The notes: generated by a model from the letters alone, not told the origin. Counted from the first letter of the stretch, positions 1 through 12,687 are shown. The stretch: DNA of 64,000 nt from Magnaporthiopsis rhizophila (GCA_003049465.1 PYSS01000088.1:104220-168219); one strand, 5' to 3'. A program made the numbers and translations.

Positions 1-1010
1 GTTTGTTTATTTTAAAAATTAGCAAAAGCTTTGGAATTATTGGTATACAAACTAATAATATGCTAAATTTAAATAGCAAAAAATTTATGGAAAAGGAAAA
101 AGTTGCCCTTTAAAAGGCAAGCTTTAAAACCAAACCAAAATTTATTCTAAGCCCTGGTAATAAAGGTTATTTTAATAATTGCAAAATTGCCATTGGTAAA
201 ATAATTATCTGTATATAACAAAAGGGATAGGCAAATTAGCTTAAGCTTGTGCCTTATAAAAGTAATAATACCTAACAATAATATATTATCCAATATGCAT
301 AAAAGGCATGTATTAGTTTAATATACCAATCGGAAGCTGCTTTTAATTATTCCGTGGCTATATAACCCAAAAAACCCCAAAATGCAAATATCAAAAAAAT
401 TAACAAATATATCCGTTAGCAAATTAATAATACGGATAAAGGCTTAAATTATATTCAATTCGATTTATTAAAAGCAAAATTATTTATATTTATAAACGGA
501 TTTTTTGTTAATAATAAAAATTTCAATTCACAAATCAGTTTTATAATTATTTAATAAAATTAAAACTAGTATAAAACAAAAAAATAATTTTCAAATTACC
601 GGAAATATATTGTACTGGAACTTTGTCAAATACAAAAGGGTAATACGAAACATTTTTGCCAATAAAATTTATGGCATGGTTAATAAATTTAATGCGGGTT
701 ATATTTTTAAAACGATATTTTTAGCAATTAATAAAAAACTGAACCTGCCCTTTTATAAATTGGTAATTTGTATTAATAGCTTTTTGCTATATTAATATTT
801 TATCCAATTCGGAATAATAATAAAAAAATATTTTATAATAAATATTATAATTTTCCGTAAATTTTATAAAGGTTGGAAAATTAATAAAATCCGGTAAATT
901 GCAAAAATAAATAATCCTGCAAATATTATAATTAAGGATTAGCCAAATAAAGCTTTAGAGGATTGTATTAATTTTAATATAATAATAATTAGGATTAAGG
1001 GATAAATAAA
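1..1010 (+). mobile_element. 3' end of a RIP-degraded Ty1/copia polyprotein (RT/RNase H), cut by the window edge
   Basis: The plus strand reads, through many TAA/TAG codons, as the end of a fungal copia polyprotein. From about 430 to 800 it gives the RNase H region: a stretch like FINGFFVNNKNFNSQI (functional homologues have VDGSFANNKDLSSQI), then KLVICINSFLLY, where the active form has CTDSxSLY. Around 860-960 a segment like NNPANIIIKDQPNKALED corresponds to the usual ADAxTK..PN.AL end of the domain. The catalytic Asp positions appear altered (DGS to NGF, TDS to INS), so the copy is dead. The 5' part and 5' LTR lie outside the window and I could not find its 3' LTR. It is a different copia lineage from the element at 6,543. 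Confidence 0.75.
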
Positions 1011-3323
1011 ACAAAATTAAAAATAAAAAAAAGCCAAAAATTATAATAAATCGATTTTTTTTTCCATAATAAAAATAGCAAACCTTAAAAATACAGCGCA
1101 ATATAATATAAAACCAAGCATTTTATAATTAATAAAAATAACAAATAATACAGTGCAAAAAAACAATATTGCAATTTTTTAAATGTATGCCCCCAAATTT
1201 CCTTTTATTTTTTTTTATTACGTACTTTTATTAGGATTATAGTATTTTATATCCTTAAAGCAATTGCTCGGCCTGTAATATTATATTTTACTTGCATTAT
1301 TATAAAAAATTATTATTTATTTTAATAAATAAATTATTTTTATCCTTATCCTTTTTAGCAAAAATTAATATTATTTTATAAATAATTTTTTATTTATTAA
1401 ATTCCTATAATTAAATAATCCTTATTAGTAAAATGCATTTTGATCATTTAATTTAGGAAACAAATTTATAACCTTTTTGCAAACCTTTTCGCCCTAGCAT
1501 TATATTGCAAAAAAATTAAAAGCCGGATGCAAAACCAAAAAAGCATTAAAAATAATTATTAGCCCAATTTTATAATTAAGCTTTTAAAAATCGAAAAATT
1601 TATATAGGTTTGCACATATAACCTAAAACGCATAACCAATACCGCTTTTTATTCGGGATTTAATTTTGGCAATTATTTTTCTTATTAAGCTCCGGTATTT
1701 TACCGGCCAAAATTAATTTAAAATATTCCAAACATAGGATTAATTTTAAATTTTCCTTTTTACTGTGCCCGCCAAAACCTAAAATTAATAGTTTGATATT
1801 TTTGTTATTAATGGTAAAATAATCGGGAATTTTAAAAATAATTTTGCCTTTGCCTTTCTTTTTTTTAAAGGTTTTGGGCTCGGGATAATTTTCGAATTGC
1901 TAAATAATAAAATCGATAATTTTAACCGGCTTTTATAAAAATTATAATTATATTTAAGCAAATTTTAATTGTTCGGAAAACACAAAATAAACTGTGGCTT
2001 GCTCGTATTACTCGGTGAAAGGTCCATTTTAAAATTGGAAAATTAAAGGCTTAGTAAATTTTTTTTTATTGCTATTTTCCTGCATAACAAAATTATTATC
2101 AAATTAATTAATAAATTTGGTTTATCCATTTATCAGATTGCTATAATCTAATTAGCATTAAAAAGCTGCTCCTAATAAAATATTAATTATTTGCTAAAAA
2201 GCAATCCTTTTTGTTTAATGCGGAACTTTTTATCCTTTTTTTAATAATTGCCTAAAAATTTAAATACAAATCCCAAAAAAACGCTTATAGCCTTAATTAT
2301 TTATAATATTATTATAGTAAAATCTGTAATATTATCGGGATTAATTAAAAAAGGATTAATAATTTCGGAAAAGCTAATTGCAGGATTATATTTGAAATTT
2401 TTGGTTAAAATAAAATCGGAATTCGAAACCAAAAAAAAACGGCTTATTTAAAATTTAAATATGCTTGGTTTTTTTAAAATAAAATATTAATATATTAATA
2501 ATATTAGTACCGATTTGGAAATTATTTAACTAAACCGGGAGCACTGGTACAGCCAAATTTTGCAAAAAACCAGCTTATTTTTTAATTTAACCATCCTAAA
2601 CGATAATTTTAAATTTGTTACTGCTTGATAAAAAATTATCAGTTGGGCCCAAATTTTAAAAACGATAGCTTTTGCACAACCACGTAAAATTTAACAATTT
2701 CCTTTTCTTACCAACCATTTTGGCTACAGGAATAAAAAAAAGGCAAAGAAAAAAAAATAATAATTAACAAAATAATAATTAATTAATCGGAATTTTAAAT
2801 AATAAAATGTATATAAATAAAATATAAAAAAGGCAGGTTAATAAATAAAATTTACCGGTACAAATTAGCCGGATTACAAATAAAACAAACAAAATACTTT
2901 TATATAAACGTAAACCTTATTTTTAAAATTATAAAAGCAATTATTAATATTATTTTTTATTAAAATAATTTACTAAATAGCTTTTTATTGCGCAAAGATC
3001 CGTACTGTACCACTCCCTTCCTATTATTTTTTGGCTTAATAATCCAGTGCTCCCAAAGCATATAAATGCCCTTCCAAAACGCTCATTTTTCTTCTGCCTT
3101 AATCGCCGGCCTATTAAGGCCGCTCCCATTTTTAAATAAACGTTTCAGATCACCAGATCCGGTTATTTCTTTTATCAAAAAACCAAATCACCGGATCCGG
3201 CATTTCCTTTGTAAAAACCCCTCCGTTAGGGCTTTCAAAAATCCTTACAATCTCCGGGATAAATCTATTATATCGTAAAAATAAAACACCGGGATGCCCG
3301 CGCACAAAAAAAAGAATTGCCGG
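1011..3323. other. AT-rich RIP-type DNA, unclassified relic
   Basis: Very AT-rich sequence with no intact gene. On the minus strand, about 2,050 down to 1,440, one frame interrupted only by TAA/TAG codons reads like a degraded protein (for example a segment GFGGHSKKENLKLILCLEYF around 1,700-1,770), which suggests an old antisense transposon ORF. I cannot assign it to a family. A short plus-strand open stretch at 2,248-2,451 is probably chance. Confidence 0.5.
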
Positions 3324-3622
3324 TATCGGAATAGGCATTTTGTGCGCATGCGATCCGGAAAAGGCGGACGGAATGGAGGAACCCTTTGGGCCCTTTTGGA
3401 TTCTGCACGGGCCAATCGGCCTGTGCGGCTAAAGCGGCAGATCGCCCTTTGGGCGATCGTTTTCGCGCAGATAAAAGGGCAGTCCTTTGCCCTTTTTTAG
3501 GCAGATAGATTCCTTCCTCCGTGTGCATAATAATAGGATTTTCCCAGATTATAGAGATCGTTGTTCACCCCTTTTGGAGATCTCCGAGCCGACTGAACAG
3601 GAGAAACCCTCTCCTGCCAACA
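3324..3622. repeat. Diverged LTR copy of the TGTTGG...CAACA family
   Basis: This 299-bp GC-richer block is a direct-orientation relative of the solo LTR at 12,969-13,265. Shared landmarks are GGAATAGGCATT near the left end, GCGATCCGGAAA, the CACGGGCC..TCGGCCTG block, GGCAGTCCT, AGATAGATTCCTTCCTCC and CACCCCTTTT near the right end. The left terminus is TATCGG, a mutated TGTTGG; the right terminus is CCAACA. The immediate 5-bp flanks do not match (GCCGG and AATTC), so a target duplication is not preserved or the element was rearranged. Confidence 0.65.
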
Positions 3623-4920
3623 AATTCCCGGATTTTTTAAACAAATTATTCGCATTATACCCTTATTTTATTAAAAAGAAAAGTATCCTTCAAATTAGCT
3701 TAAAAACCATAAACAAAAAGCATAATTTGGATTAATTTGTTTTGGATTTTTTTAAATTAAGCATTTAATTTATCGAAGGTTTGGGTTAAATATTTAAAAA
3801 AATCTGCATAATTCGAATCGATCGCCTTAATACTTTTGTTTAATCCTTTAACATTTTTCGCGATACATTTGAATAGCTCGGTAAAATTTTGTTAATTTTT
3901 TCAAATTTTCTTTACTAAATAGGAAAAGGTTTTCTGGGTTTTTTCCCAACCCCATATTTCGATAACCTTAATTTATTTGGTAATTATCCTTTTTATAAGG
4001 TCAAATTTGGCGGTTTGCCGTTCTGTATGGCTTTCGATAAGCTAAGAAATTTGAATCCGTTAATAATCCGCTTTTTGAAATGCGAATTTGGTTAAAACAA
4101 ACAAAAGGTCCAGGTTATTACTAAGTATTTTTATACGCATTATCAAATTTTGCCGAAATATTTACTGGTTTTTTTTCATCCGGGTAAAGCAATTTTCCTT
4201 TATAAAAAATGTTTGTGGCAATAAAGGGGAAAAAATGCCTATTCGGGAATAAAAGCCCCTTATTTTGCGGGTTGCTTGCTTTAAAAATTAGTGCCAGGGG
4301 TATCCATAATAGCATTAGCCGTAAAAGTAACCGTTCCTTTCAAAACAATTAGCCCTTTTTTTCGGGTAAAATGATAAGCACAAATAAACAAATTTTCCTT
4401 TACTAATCAAATCCACCACTTGTAACAAAAAATTAATCGTATTGCATTTAGCAGCATATCGATCCTAATAATACTTTTCTTATCCTTATGCTCAGTATTT
4501 TTTTTAAAAAAAAAAGCTTGTTTAGCAGCACACGCGCGCAATACCATCGCTATACTTTTTAAAATCAAAACAATTAAATAAAAAAGGTGCTTATTCTCTC
4601 CAATCCGTTTGGTTAATCCGAAAACTCCTTATATAATCCTAACCTGGATACGGTAATGGTACAGAAAATTACCCTAAAAATACCGGTGCAACCGTAATTT
4701 TGTGCAACAAAATAATCCCAGGCTTAATACGCTAAAAATAAAAAAGGATTGTTTTACAGCAGCCCTGCCAAAATTTAAAAGAAAAAATAATACGGTTATT
4801 ATGGAGCAATCCAGGGCAAAAAATTTTTATTCATAACAAAAGAATAATATCGGCTTAATAAAATCACTGTATTATAATAAACTTCTCATAACCTTAAAAA
4901 AATGCTTAAGAAAGCAGAAT
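3623..4920 (-). other. AT-rich relic with an antisense coiled-coil-like decayed reading frame
   Basis: No intact gene. The minus strand from about 4,320 to 3,690, read through several stop codons, gives a Lys/Asn/Ile-rich sequence with heptad-like spacing (segments such as WKN..NFTELFKCIAKNVKGLNKSIKAID and then KYLTQTFDKLNA). This suggests a decayed coiled-coil protein, perhaps a gag-like or accessory transposon ORF. Family unknown. From 4,330 to 4,920 I see only AT-rich sequence. Confidence 0.4.
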
Positions 4921-5737
4921 TTTTTTGAGGGACCTTTCAAAATAGCACCCTTTATATAGGCCACCGGGTAGCCCGTGTTTAGCGGGGTTAAGTACGTATC
5001 TATAAAGGGGTCGGGCGCCTAGCCTCTTTTTATTTGCAAGGTTATTGTATCCAGTTGAACCGCCCCAATCGTCTGGCGCCTTGATGTTCGTTAGTGCCGT
5101 GGGGCAGCGCCTGCACAGCGGTCCCCGTGTGACAGCCTTAAGCACTTGTATAACAAGCCGCATCCCGAGGTCCCTAACTGGCGGGCCGGTTCTTGGTGGT
5201 AGTGGTGCGGGGTGCTTTAAGGCACTTGTTACGATCAAGTTACTGTGGCACCTGTTCCTAAAGTAGGGCATCGTGGGCTGGAAGCGTAAACCGATAGTTA
5301 CAGGGTTCGAGGGTTTAATAAAAGGGGTCGAAATTATAATCGCCGTTCAGGTTAAAAATTTGAACTTAAATTAACTGATGCCGGAGCTTTAATTAAAACG
5401 TTCTATTTATATAACAGCCCTCCTGCTTATATAAATTTGCTCCGTAGGTTAATTTGTCCTACTTTACTGCGAATCGTTATAAAACGTCCTGGGCGATTCG
5501 TAATTGTTGAAATATATAACAGTCACAGGGGAAATGGTGCACTAATCACAAGAACGGCGGGCGCACGTTCAGTTGGATTGGGCCTTGCAATGCACTACTT
5601 TAATGCTTTGCAGGGCCATAAGCAAGTTGTGGTTACGGGCTTGTTATCGTAGTAAGGGGCAGCCAACTCTACTTCTTTATATACTCTCTAATATCGATAC
5701 TGCGGGTTTTACGCGGGCGGGCATTCCGGTACCTTGG
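4921..5737. other. GC-balanced island inside the RIP block, content unknown
   Basis: Base composition changes abruptly at about 4,921 and returns to AT-rich at about 5,740. A 121-codon open frame lies on the minus strand (5,271-4,906) and a 71-codon one on the plus strand (5,437-5,652). Neither resembles a family I know, and codon runs give no clear coding signal. It is probably either single-copy sequence that escaped RIP or part of an LTR or untranslated region of an element that I cannot delimit. Confidence 0.4.
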
Positions 5738-6040
5738 GCTAATTCCCGATAAATTATTTTGTATAAGATTAGCAAAAAATCAACCCAAATTTTGAGCTTT
5801 GCGGAAAATTCCCGGAATAAATATAATATATAATTACGGATAAGCAGCTGAGATAATTACTTATATTTTAGGGTATTGCCTGCTATTAAGAGAGGCAAGG
5901 ACGGCTTTTTAATAAAAAATAATAAATATAATAATATTCATATTAAATTGATAATAGGAAGCGGCAAGGATAATGTAATAATTTTTATAAACCGGACATA
6001 TTTCAAGCTATACCTTATCGATAAAAATTATTAATAAATG

Positions 6041-6145
6041 TGTTGGTAGAGTGGGTACTCCTGTTTAACGGCTCGGAGCTCTCCAAAAGGGGTGAACAAC
6101 GATCTTTATGATCTGGAAAAGTCCTATTATTATGCACTATGCGTT
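6041..6145 (-). repeat. Truncated inverted copy of the TGTTGG...CAACA LTR
   Basis: TGTTGGTAGAGTGGGTACTC at 6,041 matches the reverse complement of the right end of the solo LTR at 13,265. The match continues through CGGCTCGGAGCT, AAAGGGGTGAA and GATCTTTATGATCTGG and is lost near 6,145. Only about the first third of the LTR is present. The next 400 bp to the copia insertion site are partly GC-rich (a near-perfect palindrome CAGGGGCTCAAGCCCCTG at 6,281-6,298) and then AT-rich, with no gene. Confidence 0.6.
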
Positions 6146-6542
6146 TTGTGTTACGTATAAGGAAGAAGAACCTCTGGCCCCGAGGGGGTGCCAGATGTAG
6201 GGTTTATATACAGGGGTTGGGGGCCGTGCCCTGGGGCTTGGCTCTAGGGCCAAGCTACAGGCACAAGCCACGGCCCAAGCCAGGGGCTCAAGCCCCTGCA
6301 ATCAAGTCCTTCCTTTGGCCCAAAACAAGTAAATCTCTTCCCAATTGCATGCGCCGGAAAAGAGCGGAATATTATTCCGACAAAATGGATTAAAAAATAG
6401 GAAAAAAAGGGGAAAATAAAAAGAGGAGGATATTATAATAGGGCGGCAAGTTTGGAGGGGAAATAAGGAGGGATTATCCCCTGGCCTCAAAAAGTTAAAC
6501 CTAAAGAACCTTATTAAAAGAGCTCAATCAGGATTAATATTC

Positions 6543-6684
6543 TGTCAGAGGTGGCCTGGAGTCACGTGGGTGGCAACTAGTGCCCCATAACTTTAGGCTT
6601 CGCACCGGCCCTGGCCTGCGATCAAAAAGAGTAGCACAACAAACACCAATCACTTTGGATGCCAGTCGTCGCGCACCTCCATCA
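6543..6684 (+). repeat. 5' LTR of the copia element
   Basis: 142 bp, starting TGTCAGAGG and ending CTCCATCA. It differs from the 3' LTR at seven positions by direct alignment, all transitions. Confidence 0.9.
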
Positions 6685-6706
6685 GGTTATAAGCCCTCGC
6701 GCCGCC
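6685..6706 (+). promoter_or_regulatory. Primer-binding site, probably for a half tRNA-iMet
   Basis: The 22 bases directly after the 5' LTR begin GGTTATAAGCCC. The initiator tRNA-Met anticodon region contains GGGCTCATAACC, whose reverse complement is GGTTATGAGCCC, so the site differs by one G-to-A change, which is what RIP produces. Drosophila copia and yeast Ty5 are known to prime from an internally cleaved tRNA-iMet. Which host tRNA pairs here is inference. Confidence 0.7.
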
Positions 6707-6889
6707 ATTAACAATATCTCTGCCTGATTTGGAAAAATCAACGGTGCACGAGTTATTTACTGTTATTTGCGTTCTCCCGCCGTAAATCACGGGCGAGGCG
6801 CAGCAGTCAGAAAACCATCAAAACAATAATTAACAAGGCCGCGTTCGGCGCCGATCAATAACCATAATAAAGCAATAATAATAACCTTT

Positions 6890-9800
6890 TTAGCGCCTAA
6901 AAGCATTATTTTCCTTATAATTTAACACTTCTGTACGCGTTAAAAAAGCTAACAAAACTGCCAAAATAGCGGAATACCGCAAAATTATAATTAAGGTTCC
7001 GGACCTATTGGGGCTTTTTAATTTAAAAATATAAAAGTGTACTATCCGGGTGCATTTAACCGTTTTTTGTAATATTTTTTTTATATTTGCTAATTTTTCG
7101 GCCAAACCGGCTGGAGCGGAAAATAATAAAGCTGTATAATTATAAGCTTTTAAAAGGATATTAATATGGTATTATATCCATAATAATATCGAAAAGGTAA
7201 CCATAATTTTGGAAAAAGCCGGCTGGAACCGCCCCAAAAATAATAAGGATCAAAACCCAAAAATTTTTTGAAATAAAATAATTAATATTATCAAAATTAC
7301 CGTTAATGGCTGTTTTAATGCCCTAATTAATAAATATTATATAATTTCGGTGGAAAAGTTTAACGGTAATATTAAAAAATATACGGATTGCTGGTTATAA
7401 GTAAAATAAGCCCTAAATTAGGCTAATATTAATATTTCGGATCAAATATTTATAAAAAGCTTTATTAACAGGCTTAATATTATTTACCTTTTTGTAATAA
7501 TTATAGTTTTGGGAAATTATAAAGGCGAATGCTGTATTTCCGTTAATTTTATTTCGAAAATGCTTAAAAATACGGCGGTTATAAAAGTTTTGGAGTTAAA
7601 AATTATAATTAATACTAATAAAAAACCGAAAAAAATTCAAAAAATAAAGGAAAAACCGAAACCTTATAATAAAAAGGATTATATTATTGTTTTGTATACT
7701 TTTCACCACGATAAATATGGTAAATATTACAAAAATAGCAATAATAATTGCTAATTTTTGCATTTTAAGCTTAAGGAGGCCTGGAAAGCCAAATATCCGG
7801 AGCAGTATTTCCAGTAAAATAATAAAACAGCTAATAAGGTTATAACTAACCCAAAAATTGCCGATTATATTGGTAATATACTAATTGATCAAAATAGTGT
7901 TAATTAATATATTATAACCAATATTGTTTTAAGCAATATTAATAATGCTTATAATATTATAATAATCGATTTGGGCTTGTTTAAGCACCATTTTAACAAT
8001 TACAAATGGTTTACCTCGTTAAAAAAGCGCAAATTCCTTTATAATATTATCATAATCAATAGCGGCGCCCAAATTTCCGCTAAAAAGGGCATTATCGAAA
8101 TATATTAGCATAATAAAGCAGGTATTATTATAATTACTTTATAAGCAATTTTTATGCCAAATTTTCCTTTAATTTTTTTAATTTTAATAAAATATATAAA
8201 GCAGGTTTAAAAAATAATTAAATTGATCATTTTGTAATGCCCAATGGTAAATGGTTGGGCAGTTACCAAATTAATAATAATGTATTAATTGCTGATATTA
8301 ATATGCTTATAGGCATATTTCTGGGCCTTATAACCTTGGGTAATATACCTAATAAAGGAAACCGACCAACAAAAATTAACGCACCGGCCATAATAAAGCA
8401 CCCGGTATTTTATATAATAATATATCGGTGTTTGATATATATTAATAAAAAGGCGATAATAATAGCCTGCCGCACTGCGGGTATTAAAATTAATTATCTC
8501 AAAATATCGAAATATACCTGTAACGGTTGTTTGGAAAGCAAAACAACCCAAATTATCGGTAATTGTTACTTTTGCTGTATTACCCGCCTTTTGGGCTGTA
8601 TTTATATGGATATATTAATTATTTCGCTTATTTCGTACGGCAAATATAATTATACCATTTATATTATTAATAAGGCAATTATTTTTGGTTGGGTAATTTT
8701 TGTAATTAATAAAGCTAGCACGGAAATTTTTACAAAAATTTGCAACTGGATTAATTATATTAAACTTTAGTTAAGTATTAAAATATAAATAATTTATACG
8801 AATAATAGTACGGAATTTAATTCAAAAAAACTAAAGGTTTATTGCACTATTTAAAGCAAAATTTGCAAAATTAGCCCGGCGCAATGCCCGGAGATGAACG
8901 GTATTATTAAGCATACTAATTATATTATATTTAATGCGGTTTGTACCGGGATTAATACCAACAGTTTGCATAAAAAGTACTGGATATATACCCTGCAAAT
9001 AAAAAGGAGAATATTGAATTATATTTCGAATATAGCGTTTAGCAGCAAAAAAAGCCTGTATAAAGCGTGGGTAAAGGTAATTAGCCTTAACGAAAAGTAT
9101 TACCAATTATTAATCCGTACCTTTCGCACCTAGGGCACGGTTACCTGGGTATTAATCAAAAACGGTAAACAGGCCAAAACCGATAAAATGGCCCCCAAAA
9201 TAATAAAAGGCCGGCTTATGGGCTGGAAAAGCTTTTATAACAAAATTTTATTAATAAAACCGGACGGTACTGACAAGGTTTTCCGTTACCGTAATGCACA
9301 AATTAATAAGGGTACCGATAAATACCGGAAATTGTCTTATAATTTTATCAAAAAAACAATTATTATTAATAAGATTAATAAGGCCATTATCAAAAACCTT
9401 TATTTTATAATAGGTATTTGGGTTTATAATATTAGCCTAATTGCTAATTTTAGCAATAATAATAATGGTAATACTAAAATAATTAATAATATTGCCGGTC
9501 CTGGAGGCAATAATAATTTATCGCTTGCGAAAAAAACCGGGGAAACCGGAGCGGAAAACAAAAAACCTGCTGCTGCAAAGCCCAAAAAGCCTGCCGGCCC
9601 GGGCATATTAATACCCGAAAAAATTCCCGAGCACGGCAACAAAAAGGTTACGGTACCCATAACGCCCAAAAAAAGGACCTGCAGGAAGCAGCCGCTGCTT
9701 TTGCCAAATAACCGGCAATTAAAAAAGCATTTAACGGGCCTTAAGCATTATAAAGGTATTTTAACACCAAAAATTTGCAAAAAAAGAAAGCCCGTGAAAA

Positions 9801-11440
9801 TATTTATAATGGTTTGCTTTAAACCCAAAAATATTAAAAAAATAGCAAAAAAAGATCCGGATAACCCTAAAAGGGTCGAAAATAATAAAAATTTTTATAA
9901 CCTTAATACGAATATTAAAATTACTGAAAAAATTGCCCGAAAAATAAGCTTTGCACTTATTAACGTTATATACCCGGATAATAATATTGTTCTGCCCCAA
10001 AAAATTAGCAATCCCAAAATTTCTAATTTTATATTTTTCGGTATTATTATAGTACCAAAAATACCATATATTCCAGCCTATTATTATAATACAGTAAAAT
10101 ATAAAGCCAAATATAAGCAATACTATAAACCGGCAATACAGAAGCAAATTAATATGTTATTTGAAAAAAGCATATAAATAATGGAAAAATTGCCTCCAAA
10201 TATTAAAATATTGCCGGGCAAATAGGTATACGTGCCTAAACTAATACCTAATAATGCTTTTAAAAAAATTAAAATGTACTAAATTGTTTATAGCAATTAT
10301 AATAATATTTCGGGTAAAAATAAAGCTGCAATATATATAATAATTATTTATACAGCATTTATAAAAGTATTTTTTGCATTTATAATTATTAATAACCTTA
10401 AATACTGCTAATTTAACTTTATAACCGCTTATTTCGGTATTATTATACCTAATAATATTATAATATACGTATAATAACCTTAAAATATTCCGGTTGGGCA
10501 AAAAAGCTATTATTGCTATTTAAAAAAAGCATTTTACGGTTTTTGCAAATCGCTTTTATAATAATATTAAACGATTATTCCAAAGCTTGAAACATTTAAT
10601 TTTAGGCCAATTTACCAAAATATTTACCTTTATCGCAAAAAAAAAACGGGCGCCATACTATTATTTTATATAAATAATTTTCAAATTACTGCCCGTACAA
10701 TTACAAAAATTGAAATTATTACCACCAAAATGGGTAACTAATTCGAAATAACCGCCCTAAATAATACAAAAGCGTTTCTCGGCATACAGGTTATAAAAAA
10801 TTGCTAATAAAAAATTATAAACTTTTACCAATGCAATTATATTAACAAAATTATTACCAAATATAAACAAAAAAACCTAAAAATAATAAAAACGCCCTAA
10901 CTTTTTAAATTTATAATACCGATCACCTAAAACCTTTTCCCGCACAAAAAGGTTTTTTATTACCAATCAAAAATAACAAATATTAGCTATTTAGCTAACA
11001 TTACTCGCCCTAATATTATATATACCGTAAAAAAATTGCAAAAAATTAACGCCAATCCCGGTAATAAGCATTTGGCACTGCTAAAACACCTTTAGTGCTA
11101 CATTATCAGCACCAAAAAATTTGCGCTTATTTATAGCAGTCCTACCTATAATATTAAAATAATAGGCTTAAAAGCCTATAAAAATGCCTTATTCGCTAAT
11201 TGCCTCCGTACAAAAGCATTTACAAATAATATAATCGTTATACTAACGGGTGGTTCTATTTATTAATAATCAAAAAAACAAACTTTTGTAACAATATTAA
11301 CAATAAAAGCAAAATTCGTTAACCTTTTACCAACGGGCCGGGTTTTATTTTGGATCGAGGGCATTTTTAAAAAAACTGAATACCTTTAGCGAAAAATACT
11401 TATAATGTATACGAATAGCACCAATATTTAAATAACGGTA
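6890..11440 (+). pseudogene. Decayed gag-pol polyprotein of the copia element
   Basis: Gag lies at about 7,140-7,900; an open stretch at 7,509-7,754 ends in a degraded zinc knuckle. Protease follows near 7,960-8,120: DLGLFKHHFNN resembles the usual DSGASSHxxND. The GAG-pre-integrase motif CNGCLESKTTQ is within 8,237-8,770, followed by the integrase start. Integrase continues at 8,894-9,133 (NGIIKHTNYIIFNAVCTGIN) and 9,188-9,300 (KGRLMGWKSF). RT and RNase H run from about 10,180 to 11,400, including IYTVKKLQKINANPGNKHLALLKHL near 11,020-11,090, the conserved DIxYAV..L..F..NPG..H block. Most breaks are TAA or TAG where CAA, CAG or TGG is expected. Confidence 0.85.
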
Positions 11441-11716
11441 TTAAACCCGTTAAAATCAGCCCGCACCCGCATGATCAACCTCCGCTACAAATAGGTGATC
11501 AATACTGTAAAGCATCAACTCTTTACCCTTAAGCTCGTTAGCACGGCCAATATAAAAACGGACAGTCTCACAAAGGGCCTAACGGCGAAAAGACAGGCAA
11601 AATTTATTATCCAGCTGGAAATGCAGCAAATACCGCAATAAACGGCTTACGGGAAACACCACGGATCTGGACGGGCTCGTGATGCCTTCAGGGCCGTTGC
11701 ATGGCCTACGGGGGGG

Positions 11717-11858
11717 TATCAAAGGTGGCCTGGAGTTACGTGGGTGGCAACTAGTGCCCCATAGCTTTAGGCTTCGCACCGGCCCTGGCCTGCAATCAAA
11801 AAAAGTAGCACAACAAACACCAATCACTTTGGGTGCCAGTCGTCGCGCACCTCCATCA
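11717..11858 (+). repeat. 3' LTR of the copia element
   Basis: 142 bp, the same length as the 5' LTR. It starts TATCAAAGG where the 5' LTR has TGTCAGAGG (two G-to-A changes) and is followed directly by the TATTC duplication. Confidence 0.9.
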
Positions 11859-11863
11859 TATTC

Positions 11864-12278
11864 CCAAATACCCGATTTATAATATTTTAATAATTATAAC
11901 TCTCTGCAAAGTTTTAGCGAAATTAAATAGGCTTTACAAAATGGAGGGATTATATTATACTATACAATACCATACCATATAATATTATACATAAATATGT
12001 AGAAAAAAGAAGAAACAGTTCTATGAAAGAGTATAAAAGATTAAAGCAGCCTATTTAAAGGATATCGTAAAATAATTAGTAAGCTAATCCCTAAAATTTA
12101 ACCTAATTTCGAGGGGAAAATTTTTTTTAAATCCAAACCAGGAAATAGGTTATATCAATCTCAAAAACCCCATTTATCAACTAGCTTATAAGCTAAATAC
12201 TTTATTAATATTTACTATTAATATCTTTATTATCCTCCTCCTTACCCTTATTATCCCCCTTATTATTACCTTCCTTAG
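11864..12278. other. AT-rich spacer without a gene
   Basis: AT-rich DNA with a short TA-dinucleotide-rich stretch at about 11,950-12,000 and pyrimidine-rich sequence at 12,225-12,275. I see no coding or repeat family signal. Confidence 0.5.
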
Positions 12279-12469
12279 TGTGATAGGTCAGGCTATAAAA
12301 AAGTTGTCTGGTGGGTGCTAAAGTGGTGTTATTCTACAAGATGAGGAGGGAGGAGGATAAAAACGGGCCTCGTCCTTGGAAGGCTCGAGGCGGCCCTTAT
12401 ATACAGGAGTCCTAGCTCAAGAGGCACCCCTTAAGCCACATTATCCGTGCCCAGCACGGATCCGTAACA
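12279..12469. repeat. Possible solo LTR (TGTGATAGG...CCGTAACA)
   Basis: A GC-balanced 191-bp block starting TG and ending CA, flanked by CTTAG (12,274-12,278) and CTTAT (12,470-12,474), which match at four of five bases. It contains a TATA-like CTTATATACA at about 12,396. No second copy is visible in the window, so this is a weak call. Confidence 0.3.
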
Positions 12470-12687
12470 CTTATCCCTATTATTATCTTTAATAAAGGCG
12501 GGAAAGTTGCCGAAAACTGTTGCGATTAATGCTGATTATAATAAGGGGATTAATAACGATAAGATAAGGGGCCTGCAGGGTAGGTGCAGGGTAGGTAGTT
12601 GTATTAAAGGAATAGGTCCATAAGAGCATAAGGAAGAGGAAATCTCTCCTGGATCTCTTAAAAGGATAGGTCCTATATATACACGTT

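Larger units (their letters stand above)
6543..11858 (+). mobile_element. Complete but RIP-inactivated Ty1/copia LTR retrotransposon
   Basis: The element spans 5,316 bp and is bounded by two direct 142-bp LTRs (6,543-6,684 and 11,717-11,858) that begin TG and end CA. A perfect 5-bp target-site duplication TATTC flanks it (6,538-6,542 and 11,859-11,863). Domains lie in copia order on the plus strand: gag, protease, GAG-pre-integrase, integrase, reverse transcriptase, RNase H. Integrase preceding RT defines Ty1/copia rather than Ty3/gypsy. The body from about 6,890 to 11,440 is AT-rich and full of TAA/TAG codons, while the outer few hundred bases at each end are GC-balanced. A run of seven G at 11,710-11,716 directly before the 3' LTR is the likely polypurine tract. 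Confidence 0.92.

Noticed and set aside
4906..5271. 121-codon minus-strand frame in the GC island
   Set aside because: No motif, no splice context and a plus-strand frame over the same bases; kept only as an unexplained island.
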